Source of the DNA: Mannheimia glucosida
GTDB taxonomy: Bacteria; Pseudomonadota; Gammaproteobacteria; Enterobacterales; Pasteurellaceae
DNA length: 64,000 bases
Assembly: GCF_046267875.1 (NCBI RefSeq)
Contig: NZ_CP176502.1
Span: 496,001-560,000, forward strand
Direction: 5' to 3'
Shown: positions 51,183 through 59,855 of the stretch, piece after piece
Layout: every line of letters starts with the position of its first letter
Numbering within the stretch: position 1 is the first letter of the stretch
Position numbers and translations under genes: made by a program
Notes under the pieces: model-generated
The model's database searches: none
What the model saw: only the letters and a program-made list of their open reading frames with translations
What the model was told of the DNA's origin: nothing

Positions 51183-53831
51183 ATGTCAGTTGAATCTAAG
51201 GTTGATTACGATGACCTACAAGATATGGTTGCTTCCAATGACAGTGGCGGTCGAACCCCGTCTGGTCTTGCGAAAAAAGCCATTGTGTATGTCGCCATTC
51301 TTTGGTCTGTGTTCCAAATTTATTATGCTTCTCCATTGCCGTTTGTATTCCAAGAATGGCTTACTCACGCAGGCATTAATTTGAATGTGGTGGTGGACGA
51401 CACCAAAGCTCGTTCTATCCACTTAGCCTTTGCAATGTTCTTGGCGTTCCTATCTTACCCTGCTTTTGCCAGCTCGCCTAAACATCATATTCCTAAAATA
51501 GATTGGGTGTTTGCCATCGTAGGAGCTGGGTTAGCGTTGTATTATATTTTCTTCTATGAAGGTTTGGTGAAACGTTTTGGAGCGCCAAATACGCAAGATA
51601 TTATCGCCGGCTGTTTAGGGATTTTATTGGTGCTGGAAGCGACCCGCCGTAGTCTTGGCTTACCGCTTGTGATTATTGCGATTGTATTCCTGATCTATAA
51701 CTTCTTCGGGCAATATTTCCCGGCAGATTGGATTGTAAGCCACCGCTCAGGTTCGCTTTCTCAAATTATCAACCAACAATGGATTACCACTGAAGGCGTG
51801 TTTGGTGTAGCTCTTGGGGTTTCGACCAAATATGTGTTCCTGTTCGTATTATTTGGGGCGTTGCTCGATAAAGCAGGAGCAGGTAACTACTTTATTAAAA
51901 CCGCCTTTGCCTATTTAGGGCATTTGCGTGGTGGTCCGGCAAAAGCGGCGGTGGTTTCTTCCGCTTTAACCGGCTTGATTTCAGGCTCATCGATTGCAAA
52001 CGTCGTGACGACAGGTACATTCACCATTCCAATGATGAAACGGGTCGGCTTTACCAAAGAAAAAGCCGGTGCGGTGGAAGTTGCCTCATCAGTAAACGGT
52101 CAAATTATGCCACCGGTAATGGGGGCTGCAGCGTTCTTGATGATCGAATATGTGAATATGCCGTATAGCCAGCTGATTACTCACGCCTTCTTACCTGCGT
52201 TAATTTCGTATATTGCGTTGGTGTATATCGTGCATTTAGAAGCTTGTAAGATGAATTTACAAGGCTTACCAAGAGCCGAAGAGCCAAGCCCGATTTTAGT
52301 CTTCTTGCTAAGAACCGTAGCTTCAATTTTAGTGATCGTAGGATTAGCGATTGGCGTTTACTACGGCTTAGGTTGGATTCGTGATGTGGCAGAAGATTAT
52401 GCGTTTATGATTGTCTGTGCTTTCTTAGGCTTATGGTATCTACTGGCTATTCGCCGTGTGGCAAGCTACCCTGATTTAGAAGCGGACGATCCAAACTCAG
52501 AAATTGTTTCTCTACCAAAAAGAAAACCAACCGTAAATGCAGGTTTACATTACCTTATTCCTGTGGTTGTGCTACTTTGGTGCTTAATGGTGGAAATGCT
52601 TTCGCCGGGCTTATCCGCATTCTGGGGAACCATTACCTTAATTTTTATTCAATTAACCCAACGCCCGTTACTGAATTTCTGCCGTAAAGAGAGCGTAACC
52701 AAAGAGATTATCAAACAAGGTGTTCGAGATGTGGTAGATAGCCTTGAGGCAGGTGGTCGTAATATGACCGGTATCGCCCTCGCTACCGCAACAGCAGGGG
52801 TTATTGTCGGCGTTGTGGCACTAACGGGCTTTGGGGTTCAGCTTTCAAGTGTGATTGAACTCCTATCAATGGGCAACATTGTGCTAATGTTGATCTTGGT
52901 AGCCGTATTCAGCTTGATTTTAGGAATGGGCTTGCCGACAACTGCGAACTACATTGTGGTGTCATCATTAATGGCAACGGTTATCGTGGAAGTCGGTCGC
53001 CAAAACGGGTTAATTGTGCCGCTAATTGCTGTGCACTTATTCGTGTTCTACTTCGGGATTATGGCAGATGTGACCCCACCGGTAGGCTTAGCCTCATTTG
53101 CTGCTGCGGCGATTTCGGGCGGTAGCCCGATTAAGACCGGTATGGTAGCGTTTTTATACAGCCTCAGAACTGCTATTTTGCCGTTCCTGTTTATTTTTAA
53201 TACCGATCTATTATTAATTGATCTGCGTTATCCGGGGCACGGCTGGGTTGTCTTTATTACCGCAACTGTTGGGGTTCTCGCCTTTACCTCTGCCACAATG
53301 CAATATATTGTGACCAAAAACAAATGGTGGGAAACGGTGTTGCTGGTTGTGGCTGCTTTCGCCTTGTTCCGCCCGGGCTTCTTTATGGACAGAATTTATC
53401 CGTCTGAACGTCATATCGAGCCGGTGCAGTTTGAAGAGCAGTTGCTTGAAAGCAAAGTGGGTCAAAACGTTACCTTAAAAGTGGAAGGCTTAAACCCTTA
53501 CGGTAAAGAAATCGAGTTCTACGCTCAGTTACCTGTGCCTGAAGGTTCAACAGGCGAAGAACGGTTGAAAAATTTAGGCTTAACGCTGATTCAAACCGAT
53601 GAGAAAATAGAAGTTGATGGCGTAGAAACACCAAAAGTGGTGATCGATATGGTAGAAATTGATTCTCCTGCCGCAAAAGCAGGCTTAAACTGGGATCAAA
53701 CCATTCACTACATTGTCGTACCGCAAGATGCTCCTTCTAAAGATTGGATCTTCATTCCTGCTCTATTGTTGGTATTTGGCATTGTGGCAAACCAACGCCG
53801 TAGAGTGAAAAAACAGCGTGTTATTGCATAG
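51183..53831 (+). CDS. fused TRAP permease (DctQ+DctM) with C-terminal DUF3394-like domain
   Basis: The 882-residue protein combines the small and large TRAP permease subunits. The N-terminal third has the extra spans of the fused type; the DctM-like core follows (SSALTGLISGSSIANVVTTGTFTIPMMKRVGF about 259-290, SVNGQIMPPVMGAAAFLM, GMGLPTTANYIVVSSLMA, DVTPPVGLASFAAAAISGG). After the last core spans comes a polar stretch of about 110 residues (about 740-850) with MVEIDSPAAKAGLNWDQTI, which reads like a PDZ-type loop, then a final hydrophobic segment and a basic tail. Such a tail is known as DUF3394 in TAXI-linked permeases. GAGGAGTC precedes the ATG. Confidence 0.9.
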   Translation: MSVESKVDYDDLQDMVASNDSGGRTPSGLAKKAIVYVAILWSVFQIYYASPLPFVFQEWLTHAGINLNVVVDDTKARSIHLAFAMFLAFLSYPAFASSPKHHIPKIDWVFAIVGAGLALYYIFFYEGLVKRFGAPNTQDIIAGCLGILLVLEATRRSLGLPLVIIAIVFLIYNFFGQYFPADWIVSHRSGSLSQIINQQWITTEGVFGVALGVSTKYVFLFVLFGALLDKAGAGNYFIKTAFAYLGHLRGGPAKAAVVSSALTGLISGSSIANVVTTGTFTIPMMKRVGFTKEKAGAVEVASSVNGQIMPPVMGAAAFLMIEYVNMPYSQLITHAFLPALISYIALVYIVHLEACKMNLQGLPRAEEPSPILVFLLRTVASILVIVGLAIGVYYGLGWIRDVAEDYAFMIVCAFLGLWYLLAIRRVASYPDLEADDPNSEIVSLPKRKPTVNAGLHYLIPVVVLLWCLMVEMLSPGLSAFWGTITLIFIQLTQRPLLNFCRKESVTKEIIKQGVRDVVDSLEAGGRNMTGIALATATAGVIVGVVALTGFGVQLSSVIELLSMGNIVLMLILVAVFSLILGMGLPTTANYIVVSSLMATVIVEVGRQNGLIVPLIAVHLFVFYFGIMADVTPPVGLASFAAAAISGGSPIKTGMVAFLYSLRTAILPFLFIFNTDLLLIDLRYPGHGWVVFITATVGVLAFTSATMQYIVTKNKWWETVLLVVAAFALFRPGFFMDRIYPSERHIEPVQFEEQLLESKVGQNVTLKVEGLNPYGKEIEFYAQLPVPEGSTGEERLKNLGLTLIQTDEKIEVDGVETPKVVIDMVEIDSPAAKAGLNWDQTIHYIVVPQDAPSKDWIFIPALLLVFGIVANQRRRVKKQRVIA

Positions 53832-53845
53832 TATTTATATGCTAT

Positions 53846-53914
53846 GTAGGGACGGGTCCTGTGCCCGTCCGCTATTTTAGTTAATATTCGGGCAGGCACA
53901 GGACCTGCCCCTAC
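53846..53914. repeat. dispersed repeat, copies 2 and 3 as an inverted pair
   Basis: A copy of the form GTAGGGACGGG-TCCTG-TGCCCGTCCG (53846-53871) faces a second, inverted copy (53889-53914, CGGGCAGGCACAGG to CCCCTAC). Both relate to the repeat at 46748. Together they fill the gap between the TRAP permease and the stress-protein gene. Confidence 0.82.
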
Positions 53915-53923
53915 GGAATAAAT

Positions 53924-54349
53924 ATGTATAACAAATTACTTATTGCGATTGATTTAGCCGACCTAAAAAGTGCTAAATATGTGGTGGATACGGCATTACA
54001 AATTACGGCAAAAAATCCGAATGCGGTTTATCGGGTTGTGTCTATTATTGAGCCGGTGGATAACAGCTTAATTTCCGCATTCTTGCCGAAAAATTTCGAT
54101 AAAGAAGTGGTGGCAGAGGCGAACCAAAAATTGCACGAATTTACCAAAAAACATTTTCCTGAAGGTTCAAAAGTGCAGCACATTGTGGCGTATGGTACGA
54201 TTTATGAAGAAATTTGCCGTATCGCCGATGAAAAGTCGGTGGATTTAATTATGATGCTGGCAAGCAGCAAACCAAATGCGAAGGGCTTAAGCTCTAATAC
54301 GGTTAAAGTGGCTCGCAACACCACCAAGCCAATTTTAGTTTTAAGATAA
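53924..54349 (+). CDS. universal stress protein, TRAP-linked
   Basis: UspA-fold protein of 141 residues. It opens with YNKLLIAIDLADLKSAKYVVDTAL (about 2-25) and ends in the family beta-strand ARNTTKPILVLR. The usual ATP loop G-2x-G-9x-G(S/T) is degenerate here (ASSKPNAKGLSSNTV, about 113-127), with A and S where glycines normally stand, so nucleotide binding is uncertain. It follows the TRAP permease after 92 bp of repeat. In Halomonas, TeaD is a stress protein that regulates the TeaABC TRAP system; a like role here is inferred from context. Confidence 0.85.
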   Translation: MYNKLLIAIDLADLKSAKYVVDTALQITAKNPNAVYRVVSIIEPVDNSLISAFLPKNFDKEVVAEANQKLHEFTKKHFPEGSKVQHIVAYGTIYEEICRIADEKSVDLIMMLASSKPNAKGLSSNTVKVARNTTKPILVLR

Positions 54350-54370
54350 TCCCGCATTCAGTTACAATAG

Positions 54371-54397
54371 TGCCATTCTGTCGGAATGGCATTTTTA
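54371..54397 (+). terminator. terminator after the stress-protein gene
   Basis: TGCCATTC / GAATGGCA stem followed by TTTTTATTT. The rsmB start codon lies only three bases beyond. Confidence 0.8.
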
Positions 54398-54400
54398 TTT

Positions 54401-55732
54401 ATGAAAAAACAATCGTTCAAAGCACTTTCTTCTAGAGCAATAAGTGCAACCATTATTTTACAGGTGTTAGATCAAGGTAAATCACTTTCCACCTTGATTC
54501 CTGACGCTCAAAAACAGCTTGAACCAAAAGATTTACCCTTAGTGCAAGAAATCACCTTCGGAGTGTGCCGTGTGCTGCCTCGCTTGGAATCGATCATCAA
54601 ATTATTAGTTGAAAAACCGCTGAAAGGCAAAACCCGTTTGGTGCATTGCTTACTGTTAGTGGGTTTATACCAACTGCTTTATATGCGAGTGCCGGCACAC
54701 GCTGCGGTTGATGAGGTAGTGAATGCAACTAAAACGCTAAAATTGGATAGCTTCCGAGCCTTGACCAACGGTGTGCTACGCCGTTTTCTGCGAGAGCAAG
54801 AAGAAATCTTAGCGAAGGTAGATAAACATTGGCAGACGCTTCATCCTGAATGGTTGGTCAATAAACTTAAAAAAGCCTATCCGAACTGGCGAGAAATTGT
54901 TGAAGCAAACAACCAACGCCCGCCAATGTGGATTCGAGTCAATCAACAACATATCAAGACCAATGATTATGCGGTGTTGATTAGCAAGCTGGTTGAGCCT
55001 GAATTTGCAAAAAATTCAGCAAATCCGACCGCTTGCCTGCCAAACTGTGCCTTATTGCTGGAGAAAGCGGTAAATGTGAATCAACTGCCTCATTTCGAGC
55101 AAGGCTGGGCAACAGTGCAAGATGCTCACGCACAATGGTCGGCGGAGTTGCTTGGGGCAGAAAATGGTGAAACTATTTTAGATGCCTGTGCCGCACCGGG
55201 TGGCAAAACTACCCATATTTTAGAAAAAGCACCAAAGGCAAGCGTCATTGCATTGGATATTGAAGAGAGCCGTTTAAGCCGAGTGCGTGAAAACTTAGCC
55301 CGGCTTGGGCAAACCGCACGGGTGATTTGTGGCGATGCCTCCAAGCCTGAGGAATGGCTTGAAGAGGGCGTAATGTTCGACCGCATTTTACTCGATGCCC
55401 CTTGTTCCGCAACCGGCGTTATTCGCCGCCACCCCGATATTAAGTGGCTGCGTAAAGAGAGCGATATTGCAGAATTAGCCGAATTACAGGGCAAGATTCT
55501 TAAGGCATTATGGCAAAGGTTAAAGCCAAACGGCATTTTGTTGTATGCCACGTGTTCTGTTTTACCGCAAGAAAACAGCGAGCAAATTCAACGATTTTTG
55601 CAGACCACACCAAATGCAAAACAACTTGAAATTGATTTTAACGGCGAAAAAGTGTTAGAAAAACAGTTCTTCCCACAACCAAACGGTGGTGATGGTTTCT
55701 TCTACGCAAAACTACAAAAAGTGGCAGAGTAA
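54401..55732 (+). CDS. rsmB: 16S rRNA (cytosine967-C5)-methyltransferase RsmB
   Basis: Methylates C967 in 16S rRNA. The start at 54401 (MKKQSFKALSSRA) matches the E. coli N-terminus; length 443. The N-terminal NusB-like RNA-binding domain spans about 1-140, followed by the methyltransferase with SAM motif DACAAPGGKTTHILE (about 259-273), DAPCSATGVIRRHPDIKWL with the first catalytic cysteine (about 326-344) and LLYATCSVLPQENSEQ with the second (about 381-396). There is no good Shine-Dalgarno: the ATG follows directly on a terminator T-run. The stop overlaps the trkA start by one base (TAATG). Confidence 0.95.
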   Translation: MKKQSFKALSSRAISATIILQVLDQGKSLSTLIPDAQKQLEPKDLPLVQEITFGVCRVLPRLESIIKLLVEKPLKGKTRLVHCLLLVGLYQLLYMRVPAHAAVDEVVNATKTLKLDSFRALTNGVLRRFLREQEEILAKVDKHWQTLHPEWLVNKLKKAYPNWREIVEANNQRPPMWIRVNQQHIKTNDYAVLISKLVEPEFAKNSANPTACLPNCALLLEKAVNVNQLPHFEQGWATVQDAHAQWSAELLGAENGETILDACAAPGGKTTHILEKAPKASVIALDIEESRLSRVRENLARLGQTARVICGDASKPEEWLEEGVMFDRILLDAPCSATGVIRRHPDIKWLRKESDIAELAELQGKILKALWQRLKPNGILLYATCSVLPQENSEQIQRFLQTTPNAKQLEIDFNGEKVLEKQFFPQPNGGDGFFYAKLQKVAE

Positions 55733-57108
55733 TGAAAGTAATTATTTTAGGGGCAGGACAAGTTGGCTCTACGCTGGCAGAAAATTTGGTGAGCGAAGAC
55801 AATGATATTGTCTTAGTGGATAATGACCCAACTCGTTTAGACAAGCTCAAAGATAAACACGATTTACAAGTGATTCGGGGCGAATATGCTTCACCCCAAA
55901 CCTTGCGTGATGCCGGTGCCGGTGATGCTGATCTATTAGTTGCTGTAACTAATAGTGATGAAGTGAATATGATCGCCTGCCAAATTGCTTACACTTTATT
56001 TAATGTGCCGACCAAAATTGCCCGTATTCGTAGTGCTGATTATGTGAGAGAACGGGAGCGATTGTTTAATGATGATGTATTGCCTATCGACCATATTATT
56101 GCCCCTGAAATTTTAGTCAAAGAAGATATTTTACGCCTTATTCACTATCCGGGGGCGTTGCAAATTACTCATTTTGCTGATGAGTTAGTCAGTATCGTGA
56201 ATGTAAAAGCCTATTACGGTGGGCCTTTGGTTGGTTACCCGATTTCCGCCCTGCGTGATCATTTACCCCATATTGATGCTCGGGTCGTGGCGATTTTCCG
56301 CCAAGATAAAGCCATTGTGCCACAAGGCTCAACCATTATTGAGGCGGGCGATGAAGTCTTTTTCATCTGTGCAACCCAACATATTCGAGCAGTAATGGGG
56401 GAACTGCAACGGCTTGACCGCCCACACAAGCGGATTATGATTGTCGGTGGGGGGAGCATCGGTTCTTCGTTAGCTCGGGATTTAGAAGATCAGTATCGGG
56501 TAAAAATTATCGAACGCAATCCGGCTCGAGCTGAAAAATTGGCAGAAAAACTCTCTAAAACGATGGTGCTTACCGGTGATGCCTCCGATGAAGAGTTGCT
56601 GTTTGAGGAGCATATTGAGAATATTGATTTATTCCTTGCCGTCACCAGTGATGATGAAGCGAATATTATGTCCGCCCTGCTGGCAAAACGGCTTGGGGCG
56701 AAAAAAGTGATTATTTTAGTGCAACGCCCTGCCTATTTACACCTGATTCAAGGTGGCACTATTGATATTGCCATTTCCCCACAACAAGCTACTATTTCTG
56801 CTCTCGCTAGTTACGTTAGAAAAGGCGATATTTTACAAGTTTCTTCACTCAAACTTGGGGTTGCAGGAGCGGTAGAAATTATCGCTCACGGCGATGAAAC
56901 CACTTCAAAAGTGGTTGGACGACAAATCCGTGAATTAAAACTACCGCAAGGGGCAATTGTTGGGGCGGTGGTGCGAGGCGAAGAAGTTATTATCGCTCAC
57001 AAATCCACTATGATTGCAGAAAATGACCGTGTGATTATTTTTGTGAACGATAAGAAACAGATCGATGAAATTGAAAAACTGTTCCAACTTGGTGTGTTTT
57101 TCTTATAA
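55732..57108 (+). CDS. trkA: Trk potassium uptake NAD-binding subunit TrkA
   Basis: Peripheral cytoplasmic regulator of Trk K+ channels, 458 residues. It is a tandem duplication: the first Rossmann RCK-N domain opens with VIILGAGQVGSTLAENL (about 3-19) and the second with IMIVGGGSIGSSLARDL (about 233-249); each is followed by an RCK-C domain. Acidic residues at the ends of the second strands (LVDND, IIERN) contact NAD(H). It is coupled to rsmB by a one-base overlap; the rsmB-trkA pairing is the usual gammaproteobacterial order. The membrane subunit TrkH is not here. Confidence 0.96.
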   Translation: MKVIILGAGQVGSTLAENLVSEDNDIVLVDNDPTRLDKLKDKHDLQVIRGEYASPQTLRDAGAGDADLLVAVTNSDEVNMIACQIAYTLFNVPTKIARIRSADYVRERERLFNDDVLPIDHIIAPEILVKEDILRLIHYPGALQITHFADELVSIVNVKAYYGGPLVGYPISALRDHLPHIDARVVAIFRQDKAIVPQGSTIIEAGDEVFFICATQHIRAVMGELQRLDRPHKRIMIVGGGSIGSSLARDLEDQYRVKIIERNPARAEKLAEKLSKTMVLTGDASDEELLFEEHIENIDLFLAVTSDDEANIMSALLAKRLGAKKVIILVQRPAYLHLIQGGTIDIAISPQQATISALASYVRKGDILQVSSLKLGVAGAVEIIAHGDETTSKVVGRQIRELKLPQGAIVGAVVRGEEVIIAHKSTMIAENDRVIIFVNDKKQIDEIEKLFQLGVFFL

Positions 57109-57191
57109 AGCCAAGCTACGCATTGCTACACGAAACAATGTGCTTTTTGTTTGGTAAATTTTCACGAAAATTTGGCCGCTTGTAAAATAAG

Positions 57192-57216
57192 AAAGCCGCA
57201 ACGTGATTGCGGCTTT
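57192..57216. terminator. terminator between trkA and yagU
   Basis: AAAGCCGCAA-cgtga-TTGCGGCTTT between converging genes, with a short T-run. Confidence 0.8.
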
Positions 57217-57240
57217 TGTATAAATCGAGCTAATTTTAAA

Positions 57241-57888
57241 TTAACGGAACGGTTGATCTAACGGCACTTCGGCATCAGGTTCACCTGTAATACGGTTACG
57301 TAAATCGCGACGAATCACCTCAATGGTCCAGAACCAGAAAATATGACCAACTAATTCAGAAATGTGTTCATATAACGGCCATTCAGCAACCGGTGGTGTT
57401 AAACCTAATGCCGGGAAGGTGATGTAGTGAACACAAATATTAGCGATGATACCGGCACCAATGCCTTGCCAGAATTTAATTTTTGGGAAGATTTCCGCCA
57501 CAATGCAGTAACCAATCGCAAAAACTAACGAGAAAATCATATGGGTTACGCCAATCCAGTTGAACGCGTGGTCAGCAAAGGTAAATGCTGCTTCAGTTGG
57601 ATCGATACCAATATAATCACGTAAGAAAACGTGTGGTGGGTTTAAAAATGCACGTGAACATTCTTGTAATGCGATGGTTTTGGCAGCCACTTGGTCTGCT
57701 GCGGCATTCATTGCATCTAACACCGGTTGCGGGCAAGCAGCGGTAAACAGATCAATCGGACTACGAGGTGGGAAAGGATGTTCTGCCCCCCATTTTACGA
57801 ATGCTGAAATAATACCGGCAATAATCCCGATAAATACAGCTAGCCCATAACGACGGCGGTTTGGATTGGTTTGTTGGAAAATACTCAT
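57241..57888 (-). CDS. yagU: YagU-family inner-membrane protein (DUF1440)
   Basis: Membrane protein of 215 residues close to E. coli YagU: N-terminal PNRRRYGLAVFIGIIAGIISAFVKWGAE (about 8-36), FLRDYIGI, HAFNWIGVTHMIFSLVFAIGYCIVAEIFPKIKFWQG (about 107-142) and the C-terminal HIFWFWTIEVIRRDLRNRIT. About four hydrophobic spans are seen. YagU has been linked to acid resistance in E. coli, but its activity is not known. It has about ten extra residues (the AADQVAAKTIALQE stretch near 63-76). It stands alone, between terminators. Confidence 0.88.
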   Translation of the reverse strand: MSIFQQTNPNRRRYGLAVFIGIIAGIISAFVKWGAEHPFPPRSPIDLFTAACPQPVLDAMNAAADQVAAKTIALQECSRAFLNPPHVFLRDYIGIDPTEAAFTFADHAFNWIGVTHMIFSLVFAIGYCIVAEIFPKIKFWQGIGAGIIANICVHYITFPALGLTPPVAEWPLYEHISELVGHIFWFWTIEVIRRDLRNRITGEPDAEVPLDQPFR

Positions 57889-58102
57889 AATGAAAATCCT
57901 AATTTGAGTGATAATTGTGTTGTGTTAATCAAGCCATTTTATGGAATGTGATTTCAAAAAAGGCTAATGGCATTCTGCACTCAATTAATTTAAATTGCAA
58001 ATTAATTAGCCAAAAAGAGTTAACTATAAATAATTATTAAACATTTACTTAACATTAGAATATTTTTGTTTGCAATTTTGATACAAGGTTAACCTAAAAG
58101 AA
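57889..58102. other. yagU upstream region
   Basis: About 210 bp of AT-rich DNA between yagU and the aldA terminator. It presumably holds the yagU promoter. No further feature was found. Confidence 0.4.
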
Positions 58103-58132
58103 AACTCCCGCTTATTTTGATAAGTGGGAGTT
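58103..58132 (-). terminator. terminator of aldA
   Basis: AACTCCCGCTTA / TAAGTGGGAGTT with one G-U pair and T-runs on both sides, 12 bp past the aldA stop. Confidence 0.85.
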
Positions 58133-58143
58133 TTTAGAAGAAT

Positions 58144-59589
58144 CTATACTTTATCATCAAATTGCAGATAAACCACCTGAGTTTGTAGGTATTCCTCTAA
58201 GCCGTGCTTACCGTCAGCACCGCCAATACCCGATTTACGCCAACCGGCGTGGTAGCCTTGCATTGCTTCAAAGTTTTCACGGTTTACATAAGTTTCTCCG
58301 AATTTTAAGCGGGAAATTACTTTCATCGCTTTACTGATATTTTGCGTGTAAACCGAAGAGGTTAAGCCATATTCACAATCATTGGCTAAGCGAATCGCTT
58401 CATCAATAGTATCAAATGTCGCAACCGGAATGACCGGACCAAAAATTTCGTGACGCATAATATCCATAGAGTTATCTACATTGTCGATAATAGTTGGCTC
58501 AAAGTAGTAGCCTGTTCCTTCAACCACCTTACCGCCTAATACCAGATTACCTCCTTGATGCAGTGCGTGTGTCACCATTTCCTGCACTTTATGCAAGCCT
58601 TTTTCATTCACCATCGGTCCCATATCAATGTCTTGTTGTTCTAATGGATTACCATATTTCACCGCTTGCATTTTCTCTACCAATTTTTGGACAAATTGCT
58701 CTTTAATTGAACTCTGTACATAAATGCGTTCTGCACAGTTACAAACCTGCCCTGAATTGATGACTCGAGAATTGACAACGGCGGTTGCGGCAAGCTCAAG
58801 GTCTGCATCGTCTAATACGATGGCTGGGGCTTTGCCCCCTAATTCTAAATTGACTTTAATGATATTCTTGCTGGCGGCTTCCATCACTTTTTGTCCGGCA
58901 AACTGGCTACCGGTAAAGGAAACCATACCGACTTTTTCATTACCTGAAAGTTCCGGCCCGACTTCATTGCCATAGCCGGTGACGACATTAAATACCCCTT
59001 TAGGTAAACCGACTTGATGCACGATTTCCGAAAAGAGAATCGCATTATTAGGTGCATCTTCACTCGGTTTAATCACAATAGTATTACCTGTTACTAATGC
59101 CGGAGCCGCTTTACGGGCGATGAGGAAGAACGGGAAATTCCAAGGCAAAATGCCGGTGGTTACGCCAATCGCTTTTTTGTATAGGAAAATATGTTCATTT
59201 GGGCGATCACTTTGGATAATTTCTCCTTCATAACGTCTCGCCCATTCTGCCATATAGTCTAAGTAGTCAGCGGTAAAATGTACCTCAACGGTTGCTAAGG
59301 ACAGAGTTTTACCCATTTCTTCGGAAATAGTGCGAGCAATTTCATCGGCACGCTCACGAATCCCCACAGCAATTTGACGTAAATATTTTCCTCGTTCAAT
59401 GGCGGGTAAACATTCCCAAGCTTCTTGGGCGGCTTCAGCAGCATCTATAGCGATTTTGGCATCATCAGCTCCGCCACGAGGGACTTCGGAGATAGCTTTT
59501 TCGGTGGCAGGGTTATAGACTGCTAAAGTGCGACCATCTAACGCAGGCATAAATTCACCATTAATATACATTTTATATTGTTTCACCAT
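58144..59589 (-). CDS. aldA: lactaldehyde dehydrogenase AldA
   Basis: NAD-dependent aldehyde dehydrogenase (481 residues from the ATG at 59589, which has AAGGAG upstream) oxidising L-lactaldehyde to L-lactate, and glycolaldehyde to glycolate. It follows E. coli AldA over its length: AEWARRYEGEIIQSDRPNEH (about 111-130), GILPWNFPFFLIARK, ELGGKAPAIVLDDADLELA with the catalytic glutamate (about 252-270), SGQVCNCAERIYV with the catalytic cysteine (about 281-293) and RENFEAMQGYHAGWRKSGIGGADGKHGLEEYLQTQVVYLQ at the end. It has its own perfect CRP site and lies downstream of fucO. Confidence 0.95.
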   Translation of the reverse strand: MVKQYKMYINGEFMPALDGRTLAVYNPATEKAISEVPRGGADDAKIAIDAAEAAQEAWECLPAIERGKYLRQIAVGIRERADEIARTISEEMGKTLSLATVEVHFTADYLDYMAEWARRYEGEIIQSDRPNEHIFLYKKAIGVTTGILPWNFPFFLIARKAAPALVTGNTIVIKPSEDAPNNAILFSEIVHQVGLPKGVFNVVTGYGNEVGPELSGNEKVGMVSFTGSQFAGQKVMEAASKNIIKVNLELGGKAPAIVLDDADLELAATAVVNSRVINSGQVCNCAERIYVQSSIKEQFVQKLVEKMQAVKYGNPLEQQDIDMGPMVNEKGLHKVQEMVTHALHQGGNLVLGGKVVEGTGYYFEPTIIDNVDNSMDIMRHEIFGPVIPVATFDTIDEAIRLANDCEYGLTSSVYTQNISKAMKVISRLKFGETYVNRENFEAMQGYHAGWRKSGIGGADGKHGLEEYLQTQVVYLQFDDKV

Positions 59590-59694
59590 GAGTTGCTCCT
59601 TTTTTATCCACAGTGGAAGTTGATGACTATCATTCGGTAACTGAACCGCCTTTGCAAACAAATTGTTTTATTTTTGTTAATTTATAGATATAAA

Positions 59695-59710
59695 TGTGAA
59701 CAAAATCACA
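59695..59710. promoter_or_regulatory. CRP site upstream of aldA
   Basis: TGTGAACAAAATCACA is a perfect TGTGA-N6-TCACA palindrome 106 bp before the aldA start. It gives aldA a promoter separate from fucO. Confidence 0.85.
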
Positions 59711-59736
59711 TTTCTTTGCGATAAAAAAGCAACAAA

Positions 59737-59775
59737 AATGCCCGATTTTTCCATAAATATGAAAAATCGGGCATT
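59737..59775 (-). terminator. terminator of fucO
   Basis: AATGCCCGATTTTTC / GAAAAATCGGGCATT, perfect 15-bp arms, 80 bp beyond the fucO stop. Confidence 0.88.
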
Positions 59776-59855
59776 ATGACTATCAGTGTTTTTTTAACAG
59801 AAATTGCAAATTTTTATTAAAAAATCACCGCTTGTCTATTTAACAAAGATAGAAC

